This document shows, in pieces, positions 18,881-28,141 of a DNA stretch of 64,000 bases. A program made the translations under genes and the position numbers. Origin of the DNA: an uncultured Sphingomonadaceae bacterium (GTDB lineage: Bacteria; Pseudomonadota; Alphaproteobacteria; Sphingomonadales; Sphingomonadaceae). The stretch lies in the NCBI GenBank assembly GCA_903871605.1, contig CAIQHF010000053.1, forward strand, positions 23,058 to 87,057, in the 5' to 3' direction. The notes under the pieces were generated by a model, which did no database searches, had not been told where the DNA came from, and saw only the letters and a program-made list of their open reading frames with translations. How positions within the stretch are numbered: the first letter of the stretch is position 1; the number at the start of each line of letters is the position of its first letter.

Positions 18881-19141
18881 TCGGTCCCGCTACTGATGAT
18901 CGACGCTTACTCATTATCTCGGTTTGGACAGCGCGACATGCGCGCTGTCAACCTGCAATAGCGTGAACGAAGACGGCCTTACAGGCCGCTGCGACGAATG
19001 CCAACGGCTATCGTGCACGCTAGGACGCGCCCGGATCTGCCGGTTTACCGCAGCCGGCGTACGCCGGACACGAGATGCGCGGCGCTGGCGCGCGCTGCAC
19101 GATGCGTCGGGCCGAAGCGAGACCCGTTCGGCATTGAAGCC
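18881..19141. other. Intergenic, nothing recognised
   Basis: The 261 nt between the fatty-acid hydroxylase start and the end of the LTA-synthase-like gene show no convincing coding frame, RNA gene or strong repeat. The promoter of the hydroxylase gene probably lies here. Confidence 0.5.
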
Positions 19142-20737
19142 TCAGCGTGTCGCGGTCTTCCGATCCCCGGCCATCGCCGTATCCGGCAGCAGGGACTCGC
19201 CGACGCACGCCAGGACGGCATGGTGCAGTTCGTCGGGCGAAAGGTCCGCCCTGCGATTGTCCCCCGCCACGATATGGCCGTCATCGGCGAACCGCATCAT
19301 CACATAAGGCGTGTGGCGCCCGCCAGTCGGCTCGGTCACCCCCGGAATGCTGGGCCTGTGGTCACCGAAAAAGACGAGCAGCGCCGACCGGCCGCATGAC
19401 GAGAGCCGATCGGTCAGCGACGTCAGCATGGCATCGCTGTTGCCGAGATGACGCAGATAGTCGTCGACCCCGCCGAGCGAACCGGTCGGCACGTCCCTGT
19501 CCCAGGGACCATGATTTTCCATCGTCACCGCGTAGATCAGCGTCGGACCTACCGCCTCGTCGATCAACGTCGCCATCGCCGCGCCAAGCGTCCGGTCGTC
19601 GACATAGCGCCCGGTGCGCGACGGCAGCGGCGCGATGCCGTCTTCCCCGATCAGTCGGTCGAAGCCGATCGCCGGCATCAGCCGGTCGCGGCCGTAGAAG
19701 CGCATGTCGTGCGGATGGACGAACAGATTATGGTAGCCGCGCGGGCGCAGCCGTGCGGGAAGCGCATAGGACGTCTCGCCACGCGCGGTCAAAAACGGAT
19801 CGTAGCGGCGGAAACCGAGCGCCTCCTCGCTGCGTCCGAACAGGACGCCATATTCGGTGCGCATCGTATAGGCGCCAAAACCGCTCACGGCGAGATCGCC
19901 CCACTGCCAGGCCGAAGCCTGCGCCTGCAGCAGCCCCGGCAGCGCGTGGCGATGTTCTCCGGTCAATGCGACGGGGTCGGCGAAGGATTCGCATTGCACG
20001 ATCACGATGATTTCCGGCTGCATGGCGGACGCCGACGGTTCGCCCGCGCGCGCCGAGACCGGCTCGGGACACATCCCCGGATCGCGCGTCACGCGCCATC
20101 GCAGCCAGTAAATCAACAGCGTCGCCGGCAGGCCATGCCGCGCGAGATCGGATTCGATATCGGGAATCAACGCCACCGACCGAAACGGCCTGCCGCTCAC
20201 CAGCAGGACGAGCGCCGCGACCGAGGTTGCGAACACGGCCAGTCCGATCAGGTGCGGCGCGGCGCGCGGCGCGAACAGCGCGGCCAGCGCCAGGAGGAAA
20301 AGCGGAGCCGCGATCATGAACATCCAGCGCTGCGCTGCGGACACCGCGGTGAGATAGAAGCGGGGATGACGGAAGAGCGCAGCAATCAACGCCAGATCCG
20401 AAAAAAGGAGCGGCTCGCCCAACATGGCATATTTGGCGTTCGACGCGATCGTCAGCAGCCCCATGAAGGCGACCGTCAACGTCGCGGCGAGGAGCGCGCT
20501 ACCCGAAACCGCCAGCATCACGCCGAACAGCGCGGTCACGAGCAGCACAAGGAGAGTCAGCCCCTGCCACTGCCGAAACCCGGACGCTCGCGGACGCACC
20601 AGTCCGTCGAGCACCACCGAGCCGGCGAGCATTGCCAGGAAGAAAATCACACCGTTCGCCACAGTTCCGCCGCGTTGCCAGCCTTCATAAGGATCGATCG
20701 TAAGGGCGCGCGCGAGTGCGGCAGACATCGAGAGCAT
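19142..20737 (-). CDS. LTA-synthase-like sulfatase-fold membrane phosphotransferase
   Basis: A protein of about 531 residues with five N-terminal membrane helices and an extracytoplasmic alkaline-phosphatase/sulfatase-fold domain. Motifs seen are VQCESF (metal-binding Glu), the MRTEYGVLFG region holding the candidate catalytic Thr, VTMENHGPWD, and FFGDHRPSIP (metal-binding Asp and His). Family members such as LtaS and OpgB transfer phosphoglycerol from phosphatidylglycerol to glycans. In this locus it may add phosphoglycerol or phosphoethanolamine to the surface polysaccharide. The start at 20737 is chosen to leave room for kpsS; the frame stays open to 20893. Confidence 0.83.
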   Translation of the reverse strand: MLSMSAALARALTIDPYEGWQRGGTVANGVIFFLAMLAGSVVLDGLVRPRASGFRQWQGLTLLVLLVTALFGVMLAVSGSALLAATLTVAFMGLLTIASNAKYAMLGEPLLFSDLALIAALFRHPRFYLTAVSAAQRWMFMIAAPLFLLALAALFAPRAAPHLIGLAVFATSVAALVLLVSGRPFRSVALIPDIESDLARHGLPATLLIYWLRWRVTRDPGMCPEPVSARAGEPSASAMQPEIIVIVQCESFADPVALTGEHRHALPGLLQAQASAWQWGDLAVSGFGAYTMRTEYGVLFGRSEEALGFRRYDPFLTARGETSYALPARLRPRGYHNLFVHPHDMRFYGRDRLMPAIGFDRLIGEDGIAPLPSRTGRYVDDRTLGAAMATLIDEAVGPTLIYAVTMENHGPWDRDVPTGSLGGVDDYLRHLGNSDAMLTSLTDRLSSCGRSALLVFFGDHRPSIPGVTEPTGGRHTPYVMMRFADDGHIVAGDNRRADLSPDELHHAVLACVGESLLPDTAMAGDRKTATR

Positions 20738-20904
20738 AACCCGCCGCTGCAAAGCTGTCACCGCCTCAAGGCTCGCCCCGGCCGCTTGAAAAAACCACCG
20801 GCTGTCTCCAAACAGGCGCGCGGCGGCCACCAAGCCGGCGGCCGATGGGCCGGACTGACGCTGGGGTTCATCCGTGCCTGTGCGTGAAGACAAAGGAATA
20901 TCAA

Positions 20905-22269
20905 ATGCCTGACGCGACCGCGGGCGGTCCGGCGCTCATGCCCCAGATCGCGGCGCCAGGCGCCGCGCAACCCCTCGCGAGGCGCAACATCCTTTTGCTG
21001 CAAGGGTTGATGGGGCCGCTGTTCCGGCGTGTCGGGCAGTCGCTCAGACGCGATGGCTACGGCGTCCACAAGGTCAACTTCAACGGCGGCGATCGGCTGT
21101 TCTGGCGCCTGCCCAACGGCATCGATTACAGGGGATCGCTGGAGGAGTGGCCCGAGGCGCTGGAACGGCTGATCAGCGATCGGGCGATAACCGACGTGGT
21201 GCTGTTCGGCGACTGCCGACCGGCGCATATGATTGCGATCACCGTTTGCCGGGATCTCCACGTCCCCGTCCATGTCCTGGAAGAAGGCTATATCCGGCCC
21301 GACTGGGTAACGCTCGAATTGGGCGGGGTGAACGGCCACTCGACCCTGCCGCGCGACCCAGCCTGGTATCGCGCACAGGCAAGGGCGCTGCCGCCCGCTC
21401 CTGACCACCATCCCGTTCCATCGTCCTTCCGTCGCCGTGCGCTGGAAGGCGTAGCCTATAACGCCGCCGACCTGCTGACGCGCTGGCGCTATCCGCACTG
21501 GGAGAACCACCGCCCCTGGCATCCGCTGGTCGAAGGAATGGGCTGGATGCGGAAGTTGCGGCGGCGCAAGGCGGCCGCGATAAGGGCACGGGCACTGGTG
21601 GCGCGGCTGGAGGCCAAGGCCACGCCCTACATGCTCTTCCCACTCCAGCTCGATTCGGACGCGCAGATCAGACTGCATTCGCCCTTCGCCGGGATCTTGG
21701 ACGCCCTGCGCCTGGTCATCGCGTCCTTCGCCGCCCATGCGGCGCCGCCCCTCCGCCTGGTCGTCAAGGAGCATCCGTTGGACAATGGCGTGCGCGACTG
21801 GCGCCAGGAGACGGCCGCGCTGGCCGGGCTGCACGGTGTCGCCGATCGCGTCGATTATCTGGAAAGCGGCGATATCGTGCCGATCGCCCAGCAGGCGAAA
21901 GGCGTCGTGACGATCAACAGCACCAGCGGAACGCTGGCGCTCGTGCTCGGCGTGCCCGTGATCGCGTTGGGCCAGGCGGTCTACGATATCGAGGGGATCA
22001 CCTTCCAAGGGCAGCTCGACGACTTCTGGCGCGATCCGGGCCGGCCCGACGCCGAAACATTCGGCGCGTTTTGTCGCGTGCTCATCGATCGCTGCCTGAT
22101 CGCGGGCGGCTTTTTCTCGGAGGAGGCGCTTACCAAGGTCACGCAGGGCATCATCGCCAGACTGGAGGCGGCCAGCCCGTTGAAGCAGACCGCCGTCACG
22201 CGCTTGACCGCGCACGGGAACGGCGTCGCGGCGCGCGGCTGGCGAAACCCCAGCGCGTCGCCCAGGTGA
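20905..22269 (+). CDS. kpsS: KpsS-like capsule polysaccharide Kdo transferase
   Basis: A 454-residue protein of the capsule-synthesis family that starts the poly-Kdo linker in Kps systems. Typical features are ILLLQGLMGPLFRRV near the N terminus, VLEEGYIRPDWVTLE, the VKEHPLDNG motif and INSTSGTLALVLGVPVIALG, which is the nucleotide-sugar site. The ATG at 20905 follows an AAGGA site and is preferred over an upstream in-frame start at 20845. It heads a rightward run with the hydroxylase-like gene, kpsM and kpsE. Confidence 0.92.
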   Translation: MPDATAGGPALMPQIAAPGAAQPLARRNILLLQGLMGPLFRRVGQSLRRDGYGVHKVNFNGGDRLFWRLPNGIDYRGSLEEWPEALERLISDRAITDVVLFGDCRPAHMIAITVCRDLHVPVHVLEEGYIRPDWVTLELGGVNGHSTLPRDPAWYRAQARALPPAPDHHPVPSSFRRRALEGVAYNAADLLTRWRYPHWENHRPWHPLVEGMGWMRKLRRRKAAAIRARALVARLEAKATPYMLFPLQLDSDAQIRLHSPFAGILDALRLVIASFAAHAAPPLRLVVKEHPLDNGVRDWRQETAALAGLHGVADRVDYLESGDIVPIAQQAKGVVTINSTSGTLALVLGVPVIALGQAVYDIEGITFQGQLDDFWRDPGRPDAETFGAFCRVLIDRCLIAGGFFSEEALTKVTQGIIARLEAASPLKQTAVTRLTAHGNGVAARGWRNPSASPR

Positions 22270-22407
22270 TGCGAGGATGATCGTCCCGTCCGATCATGAT
22301 CGCACGGCGAGTGCAGCCACACCGCATCGCGTCGGCGCGCGCGCCACGCCAAGCCGCCGTGCGCGAACCGGACGCCGCTCGCGCCGGGCCCTGCAAGGGA
22401 GGATGGG

Positions 22408-23187
22408 TTGAACTGGAGGGAAACGGTAAACGCACGCGGACGCAAGCTCCCGTTCGTGCGCAAGTCCTTGTTTCAGATGGGCAAGGACCTGCGGCCCAAG
22501 ATCGATGCGATCATCATGCGCCATTCTCTCGTGCCGGACCGGGCACTCATCGAGAAATCCTTCTTCGCCTGGATTCCCCTGCTCGAGCAGCATTGGCAGG
22601 ACATTCGGGCCGAAGCGCTCAGGATAAGGGCGGAAGACATCCCCTCGCTCGGCGACATTTCCTTCGATCATGGACGGATTGCGGCGGATCGCCGCTGGAA
22701 GTCCTTTTTCCTCAAGGGCTATGGCTATCGCATGGGTAATAATTGCGATCGGGCCCCGGTCACCACGGCGCTGGTCGACCGGGTGCCAGGCTTGGTGACC
22801 GCGAATTTCTCCGTCCTCGAAGCCGGCGGCCACATCCCCCGCCACTGGGGCATGACCAAGGGGATGCTGACCTATCACCTTGCACTCAAAGTTCCGGCTG
22901 ATCGGGAACGATGCCGGATGACGATCGAAGAGGGGGAGACGCTGCATGTCCTGCCATGGCAGGAGGGCAACTCGTTCGTCTTCGACGACATGTTCAATCA
23001 CGAAGTCTGGAACGAGACGGACGAGGATCGGTACATATTGTTGATCCAGATCAAGCGACCTTGCCGCGGCGTCGCCGCCCTCGTCCAGAATATCTTCCTC
23101 TTCCTGGTCGGACGTTCGCGGTTCGTGCAGGATATTCGCCTGAATATCGACAGAATGAGCCGACCGCAGGCGGTGCGGGCGGCGTGA
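22408..23187 (+). CDS. Aspartyl/asparaginyl beta-hydroxylase family (LpxO-like) oxygenase
   Basis: A 259-residue Fe(II)/2-oxoglutarate oxygenase-type protein. The core has HWGMTKGMLTYHLAL (H146, with the usual acidic ligand position held by Gly, as in many family members), FVFDDMFNHEVWN (H198) and R208. C-terminal hydrophobic residues (about 225-240) suggest membrane contact. Family members hydroxylate peptide residues or, as in LpxO, the acyl chain of lipid A. Its place between kpsS and kpsM suggests modification of the glycan or lipid anchor. Start is TTG at 22408 after a strong GGGAGGA site. Confidence 0.82.
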   Translation: MNWRETVNARGRKLPFVRKSLFQMGKDLRPKIDAIIMRHSLVPDRALIEKSFFAWIPLLEQHWQDIRAEALRIRAEDIPSLGDISFDHGRIAADRRWKSFFLKGYGYRMGNNCDRAPVTTALVDRVPGLVTANFSVLEAGGHIPRHWGMTKGMLTYHLALKVPADRERCRMTIEEGETLHVLPWQEGNSFVFDDMFNHEVWNETDEDRYILLIQIKRPCRGVAALVQNIFLFLVGRSRFVQDIRLNIDRMSRPQAVRAA

Positions 23188-23430
23188 TCACGGGCTTGAT
23201 GCCAAGGCGCTTCGCATCGCCCGGCACGCTGCGCGTTCAACTGGGGCATTTGCCTTATATATCGCGACGGTCTAATCGCGATCGACCAAGCCCCCCATGG
23301 TCAGCCAAGGTGTACGACATGTTCCACAGCGCAGCGGATTCGCCGCTAAGCGGCGGTGAAGGTCGGCCGTGGTGGGCGACGAACACGCCCGTCGGGCCAG
23401 CGTTCATGCTCGCGGCTCGGGCAGTCGCCC

Positions 23431-24246
23431 GTGGCTAGCCGCATCTTCCCCTCGAGTGCCGAGGTCTCGCGCTTCGCCGCCGGCCTGCGGATTCAGGGCA
23501 AGGTCGTCGGCGCGTTGCTCATGCGCGAGCTTCATACACGATATGGCCGTGACAATGTCGGCTATCTGTGGATGTTCCTCGAGCCAATGACGCTGGCAAG
23601 CGCGGTGTCGCTTCTCCATGCGGGCTCGAAGAGCCATAATGGCTCGGACATCAGCATGGTGCCGTTCGTGATGATCGGCTACAGCATCTTCATCATGTTC
23701 CGGGGCATGGTCGGGCGCGCCGAAGGTGCGCTCGAATCGAACATGCCGCTGCTCTATCATCGGTCGGTCACGATTTTCGACATGCTGTTCGCGCGCGCGC
23801 TTCTGGAAGGCGCCGGCACGTTCGTAACCTATATCGTTCTGATAACGTTCGCGGTGATCTTCAACATAGCCGATCCGCCGGCGCGGCTGCTGGATATCAT
23901 CCTCGGTGTCGGCCTGATGTTCTGGTTCTCGTTCAGCGTCGCGATGATCATCTGCGCGCTAACCCATGAGAACCGGCTTGCCGGCCGGCTCGTCCATCCC
24001 ATGCTGTATATCCTGATGCCGCTGTCGGGCGCGTTTTTTCAGCTGTCATGGGTTCCGTTACCCTATCAGAATTGGCTTTGGTGGTCGCCGATGGTTCAGA
24101 TTTTCGAAGAGCTTCGCTATGGGCAGTTCGATTCCGCCACCGACAAATTCGTGAACCTGCCCTATATCGTGGCATGGTGCCTTCTGCTCTCTTACGCCGG
24201 GCTCGTGTCGATCAAGATCGTCCGTCGTCATGTCCATTTGAATTAG
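23431..24246 (+). CDS. kpsM: ABC transporter permease for capsular polysaccharide export (KpsM)
   Basis: Membrane subunit of the ABC-2 type exporter that moves the lipid-linked polysaccharide across the inner membrane. The 271-residue product has the cytoplasmic motif LMRELHTRYGRDNVGYLW followed by six hydrophobic helices and the FEPM-type motif (FLEPMT). A GTG start at 23431 gives family-like length; no convincing ATG or ribosome site is present, so the start is uncertain. The 243-nt gap upstream probably holds a promoter. Its ATPase partner kpsT is not adjacent but about 14 kb away. Confidence 0.92.
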   Translation: MASRIFPSSAEVSRFAAGLRIQGKVVGALLMRELHTRYGRDNVGYLWMFLEPMTLASAVSLLHAGSKSHNGSDISMVPFVMIGYSIFIMFRGMVGRAEGALESNMPLLYHRSVTIFDMLFARALLEGAGTFVTYIVLITFAVIFNIADPPARLLDIILGVGLMFWFSFSVAMIICALTHENRLAGRLVHPMLYILMPLSGAFFQLSWVPLPYQNWLWWSPMVQIFEELRYGQFDSATDKFVNLPYIVAWCLLLSYAGLVSIKIVRRHVHLN

Positions 24247-24258
24247 TCGAGGCGTTTC

Positions 24259-25407
24259 ATGCACGGCAGTACCGAACTCGATCGGCCCAGTATCGTCACC
24301 AAGGGCAAGGCGTGGGTTTACGAGCATCGAAAATGGTGTCTGATCGTCATCCTCCCCACAATTCTCGTCGCGGCTTACTATTATCTTATCGCGGCCGATC
24401 AGTATGAGACCGAGGCGCATTTCGTAGTGCGATCGTCCGAGACGCCGCAGGCGCCCCCCAGCGGCCTGGGGCAAGCGCTGAGCATGGTGGGTGGCCCCAG
24501 CACGCCATCGCAAAGCGACGCGCTGCTGGTCGCAGATTATCTGACGTCGCACGACGCCGTTGCCGCGCTCCAGAAGCGTCTCGATCTCGTGACGATGTTC
24601 GGCCGCGCGCGATCGGACCCGATTTCGGGGCTATGGAAGACCCATCCCGCGCCCGAGACGCTCGAATCCTATTACAACGGCAAGGTCGACGTGAAGATCA
24701 ACAGCGACGACGGTATCGCGTCGCTCAAAGTCCGCGCCTTTCGTCCGGCGGACGCCATGGCGATCATCAATCAGCTGATGTCGCTCAGTGAAGAGCGCGT
24801 CAACGAGATGAACCAGCGCAACTATGCGAGCTCCGTCGCTATGGCGCGTCGACAGGTTGACGAGGCCGAACAGGCAGCGGCGTCCATCCAGGCGCAGTTG
24901 ACCAATTTCCGTCAGAACCAGGGTGACTTCAATCCGCAGACGACCGGCCAGGCCCGCGTTGCCTTGGTCTCGCAGCTACAGTCCCGCCTGTCCGAGGCAC
25001 GCGCGCAGGAGGCCGCGATGGCCGCCGCGCTCAGCCCGAACAGTCCACAACTCGTGGCGTCACGCTCGATGGTCGCCGCGCTCTCGGCGGAGGTTGCCAA
25101 GGAGAACGCCAAGCTTGCCAAGGGACCGGGCAACGTGGCGACCGGCCTCGGAACCTACGAAAGCCTGCAACTTCGCCAGGAGTTTGCCGCGAAACAATAT
25201 GATTCGGCGGCAGCCGCGCTGCAGAAAGCGCGGGAAGACGCAAGCAAGCAGCAGTTGTTTGTCCTGCGGCTCGTGGACCCCAACATGCCGGTCAAGGCGC
25301 TTTACCCGAAGCGGGCCAGGATCGTCGTCACGGTCTTCCTGACATTGCTGCTGGCCTATGGCATTGGCTGGCTCATCGCCGCGGGCGTGCGCGAACACAG
25401 CGCCTGA
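24259..25407 (+). CDS. kpsE: KpsE-like inner-membrane polysaccharide export (PCP-type) protein
   Basis: A 382-residue polysaccharide co-polymerase family protein. It has one helix at about 30-47 and one at about 350-372, and between them a periplasmic region rich in heptad-like coiled coil (about 175-240 and 265-340). In Kps systems KpsE links the inner-membrane exporter to the outer-membrane channel KpsD. It lies 12 nt after kpsM in the same operon and is followed by a hairpin. No tyrosine kinase domain is attached, as expected for the Kps type. Confidence 0.93.
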   Translation: MHGSTELDRPSIVTKGKAWVYEHRKWCLIVILPTILVAAYYYLIAADQYETEAHFVVRSSETPQAPPSGLGQALSMVGGPSTPSQSDALLVADYLTSHDAVAALQKRLDLVTMFGRARSDPISGLWKTHPAPETLESYYNGKVDVKINSDDGIASLKVRAFRPADAMAIINQLMSLSEERVNEMNQRNYASSVAMARRQVDEAEQAAASIQAQLTNFRQNQGDFNPQTTGQARVALVSQLQSRLSEARAQEAAMAAALSPNSPQLVASRSMVAALSAEVAKENAKLAKGPGNVATGLGTYESLQLRQEFAAKQYDSAAAALQKAREDASKQQLFVLRLVDPNMPVKALYPKRARIVVTVFLTLLLAYGIGWLIAAGVREHSA

Positions 25408-25414
25408 TCCCAAT

Positions 25415-25448
25415 CCCAAGTTCGGCCGCTCGAGGCGGTCGACTTGGG
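25415..25448. terminator. Hairpin after kpsE, possible terminator
   Basis: An imperfect inverted repeat starts CCCAAG and ends CTTGGG with a TCGA loop and a GC-rich stem, 7 nt after the kpsE stop. No clear T run follows, so it may stop transcription weakly or protect the 3' end. It sits between the convergent kpsE and kpsD-like genes. Confidence 0.5.
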
Positions 25449-25580
25449 ACCGACTATTTGGCTGCGGCGGGCACCTCATCGCGAGGTCGCCCCGCTAAAA
25501 CCCGGTCGATCGGTCGCATGACCGCCTCTGCTGTCTGCTGCCGGTCCGCATTGACCGCCGCGATCGGGATCTGGCGTCGG

Positions 25581-26795
25581 TTAGTTCGTCACGGCCCGGA
25601 TCGAGAAGATCGGCGCGAACAGCTGGTTCAGGATCTGGACGAACTTGGTCGGCAGGTTGGACGAGGCGTTGGCGATGTAGATCACGTCCTTGTCCTGCAT
25701 GGCGAAGCGCTGCGACAGGAAATAGCCCGATGCCTTCATCATGTTCAGCCGGTAGATGACGGCCCTGGGTGGCTCAGCACCGGGCGTCGCCGAGTGCAGC
25801 AACCTGAACACGAAGATCGACCGCGGGTCTGCGCGCGCATCGCTGGGTCCGCCGATCCGCGCCAGCGCTTCTGCGAGCGAGAGGTTGGCACTCTCGAAGG
25901 GCATCTGCGAAATCTTGTCGATCGCGCCGAACACGATGAAGGTACGCGGCTGACGCAGCAGGTCTATCCGGTCGCCGGGAAGCAGTTTCAGATCGTCGGC
26001 CGAACCCGGCTCGATCCCGTCGAGCTGCTGGCTGACGGTCCGCCCGCCGCGCGTGAAGCGGACGATCATGTCTTGAGGCCCGGTGCCTGTCGCGGTGGAG
26101 GCGCCGCTGGTCACGAACATGTTGATGCCGCCCGCTTCGGCGATCGCGTCGAGCAGATGGTCGCGTGCGAGCGACAATTCCAGCCGTCCCGGCTTCGCCA
26201 CGGCGCCCATGACGATCACGGTGTTCGACAGATTCTTGGCAACCGAGACGATCACCTGCGGGCTTTGGGATTTGCCCCTGAGGCCAGCGAGGATCTTGTC
26301 TTGGGCTTCGCCGGTCGTCAGCCCGGCCACCTGCACCCGTCCGACATAGGGCACGCTGATGAAGCCCCCCTGATCGACGGTAAGCCCACCGCCGAGGCTC
26401 TGGCCGCTGGCCGAGGGAGGCGTCATGCCGCCACTCGCGTCGCCGCTGCCGCCGATGCTGGTGCGACCGCCCGAAAACAGACCGGATCCGACCTCGAATA
26501 TTTCGATCGAAACGACATCCCCCGGGCCGAGGACATCGACGCGGCCGTCTGCCGCCAGCGACGACAGCGTCACATCCTTGGCCGTGCCCTGCGGTGCAGA
26601 AACGGTGTCGGGGGTTATATCGACGATCTGGTAGCCATAGGCGTTATCGGCTCCGCTCACGTCGCGCTTCACCTGATGCCCGGTGGGACCCGTCGTGGGT
26701 AGCGTCGAACATCCGGCCAGCAAGACAGCAACGAGGGATATGACATGCGACCGGCCCACCGTCGGAATGCGGCGCGTTACGTGTCTAACCATCAA
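25581..26795 (-). CDS. Outer-membrane polysaccharide export lipoprotein (KpsD/Wza family)
   Basis: A 404-residue exported lipoprotein with the lipobox LLAGC at Cys29. A Poly_export (PES) domain follows at about 75-170 (LGPGDVVSIEIFEVG and FISVPYVGRVQVAGLT), then SLBB-like beta-grasp domains up to about 350. Such proteins form the outer-membrane channel for capsular polysaccharides; E. coli KpsD is about 560 residues, and this shorter form is closer to Wza or other OPX proteins. It lies on the opposite strand from kpsM-kpsE and heads or follows the leftward glycosyltransferase run. Confidence 0.9.
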   Translation of the reverse strand: MMVRHVTRRIPTVGRSHVISLVAVLLAGCSTLPTTGPTGHQVKRDVSGADNAYGYQIVDITPDTVSAPQGTAKDVTLSSLAADGRVDVLGPGDVVSIEIFEVGSGLFSGGRTSIGGSGDASGGMTPPSASGQSLGGGLTVDQGGFISVPYVGRVQVAGLTTGEAQDKILAGLRGKSQSPQVIVSVAKNLSNTVIVMGAVAKPGRLELSLARDHLLDAIAEAGGINMFVTSGASTATGTGPQDMIVRFTRGGRTVSQQLDGIEPGSADDLKLLPGDRIDLLRQPRTFIVFGAIDKISQMPFESANLSLAEALARIGGPSDARADPRSIFVFRLLHSATPGAEPPRAVIYRLNMMKASGYFLSQRFAMQDKDVIYIANASSNLPTKFVQILNQLFAPIFSIRAVTN

Positions 26796-26836
26796 TAATC
26801 CCAGCCGTTTGAATAGTGCCCAACAGGCGCGCCGGA

Positions 26837-28141
26837 TTAGGGCGCCAACACCGACTGGTAAACAAGATTCATGCCGTCCCGAAACCGCTCGAAGGAAAAC
26901 CGGTCGGCTTGCTGGGGGCCTGCCGCGATCAGCCGCGCGCGAAGGGATTCGTCGCCGTCGATCGCCCTGATCCCCGCGACCAGCGCGTCGACATCATAGG
27001 GATCGACCAGTAGTCCCGCATCGCCGACGACCTCGGGCAACGAACCGGTGCGGCTGGCAAGCACAGGGACTCCCGCCGACATCGTCTCGAGGACCGGCAG
27101 CCCGAAGCCCTCGTAGAGCGACGGGAAAAGCACTGCCCGCGCCCCGCGCACGACATCCCCGAGCATGGCGCGCGGCAGATATTCGATCCTGCGGATACGT
27201 CGCACCGCTGGCAGCGATATGCCATGCGCCGTTCCGAGCAGACGCAGTTCCTGATCGGCCTGCCATGCCTCTGGTCCCACGAGAACGAGCGGGGTGTCGA
27301 CGTCCGCTTCGAGATAGGCCTGGATCAGCCGCCCGACATTCTTCTTTGGTTCGATGGCCCCGAAAAACAGCAGATAGCGCTGATAGGGGAGATCGAAAAG
27401 GCGCTCCAGCCGGCCAGGCAAACCCTCGGGATCGCGCGCCGCCGGCATAGCGCTCGATTGGCCCGTATTGGTCACGCGCGCCGGATCGGCACCCAGCAAT
27501 GTGATGATGTCATTGCGCGACGTTTCCGAGACGGTGACGATATGCGCCGCCTCGCGGGTGCACGCGCGGACGAGGGCATCATAATAGCGTTTGTCCTCGA
27601 GGCTCGCGAACGGCAGTCGCAGCGGCACGAGATCGTGCAGCGTGTAGATATTCTTGGCGCCGGCCAGCTTGATCGGCAACGGATAGGTCCAGTGCATGAT
27701 CGCCGGTGGCGAGGGCATCCGCAGCGTGAGGAACCGGCCGTAACGCCGAAAATGGCGCGCGCAGATGTCGAAGACTTCGCTCAGGTTGAACAGCCGATCG
27801 AAGGACGGCAGGCGATCCTCGACCTCACGCGCGACGACATGCCCTCCGATCGGGACTTCGATCATGTCGTGCGCCCAGGGCATCACGGTCGCGCGGCGAA
27901 CCGCGCGGCGCCATGTCAGCCGTTGCGGCGCCGGATCGCCCAGTCGCCCGAAAAACAGCGTCTCGCGCAAATCTGCGCGCACCTTGCGCGGAATGTTGAG
28001 GCCGAAAAGAAGATCAAGCGGATGGCCGAGACCGCTGACGACGGCCGCCAGATTGCGCCCATAGGTGGCGACGCCGGTCCCCCGCGACAGCGCGAGATTA
28101 TAGCCGTCGATACCGATCCTCGGCAGTTCACCTTTGGCCAT
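26837..28141 (-). CDS. GT4-type glycosyltransferase
   Basis: A 434-residue GT-B enzyme. The N terminus PRIGIDGYNLALSRGTGVATYGR is a GT4 acceptor-side opening. The C-half has LLFFGAIEPKKNVGRL, ARAVLFPSLYEGFGLPVLETM and GVPVLASRTGSLPEV, the EX7E donor site. The ATG at 28141 overlaps the upstream gene by 14 nt, and both are closely similar in architecture, suggesting a duplicated pair adding successive residues. The frame extends upstream to 28258 but that part overlaps the neighbour and was excluded. Confidence 0.9.
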   Translation of the reverse strand: MAKGELPRIGIDGYNLALSRGTGVATYGRNLAAVVSGLGHPLDLLFGLNIPRKVRADLRETLFFGRLGDPAPQRLTWRRAVRRATVMPWAHDMIEVPIGGHVVAREVEDRLPSFDRLFNLSEVFDICARHFRRYGRFLTLRMPSPPAIMHWTYPLPIKLAGAKNIYTLHDLVPLRLPFASLEDKRYYDALVRACTREAAHIVTVSETSRNDIITLLGADPARVTNTGQSSAMPAARDPEGLPGRLERLFDLPYQRYLLFFGAIEPKKNVGRLIQAYLEADVDTPLVLVGPEAWQADQELRLLGTAHGISLPAVRRIRRIEYLPRAMLGDVVRGARAVLFPSLYEGFGLPVLETMSAGVPVLASRTGSLPEVVGDAGLLVDPYDVDALVAGIRAIDGDESLRARLIAAGPQQADRFSFERFRDGMNLVYQSVLAP

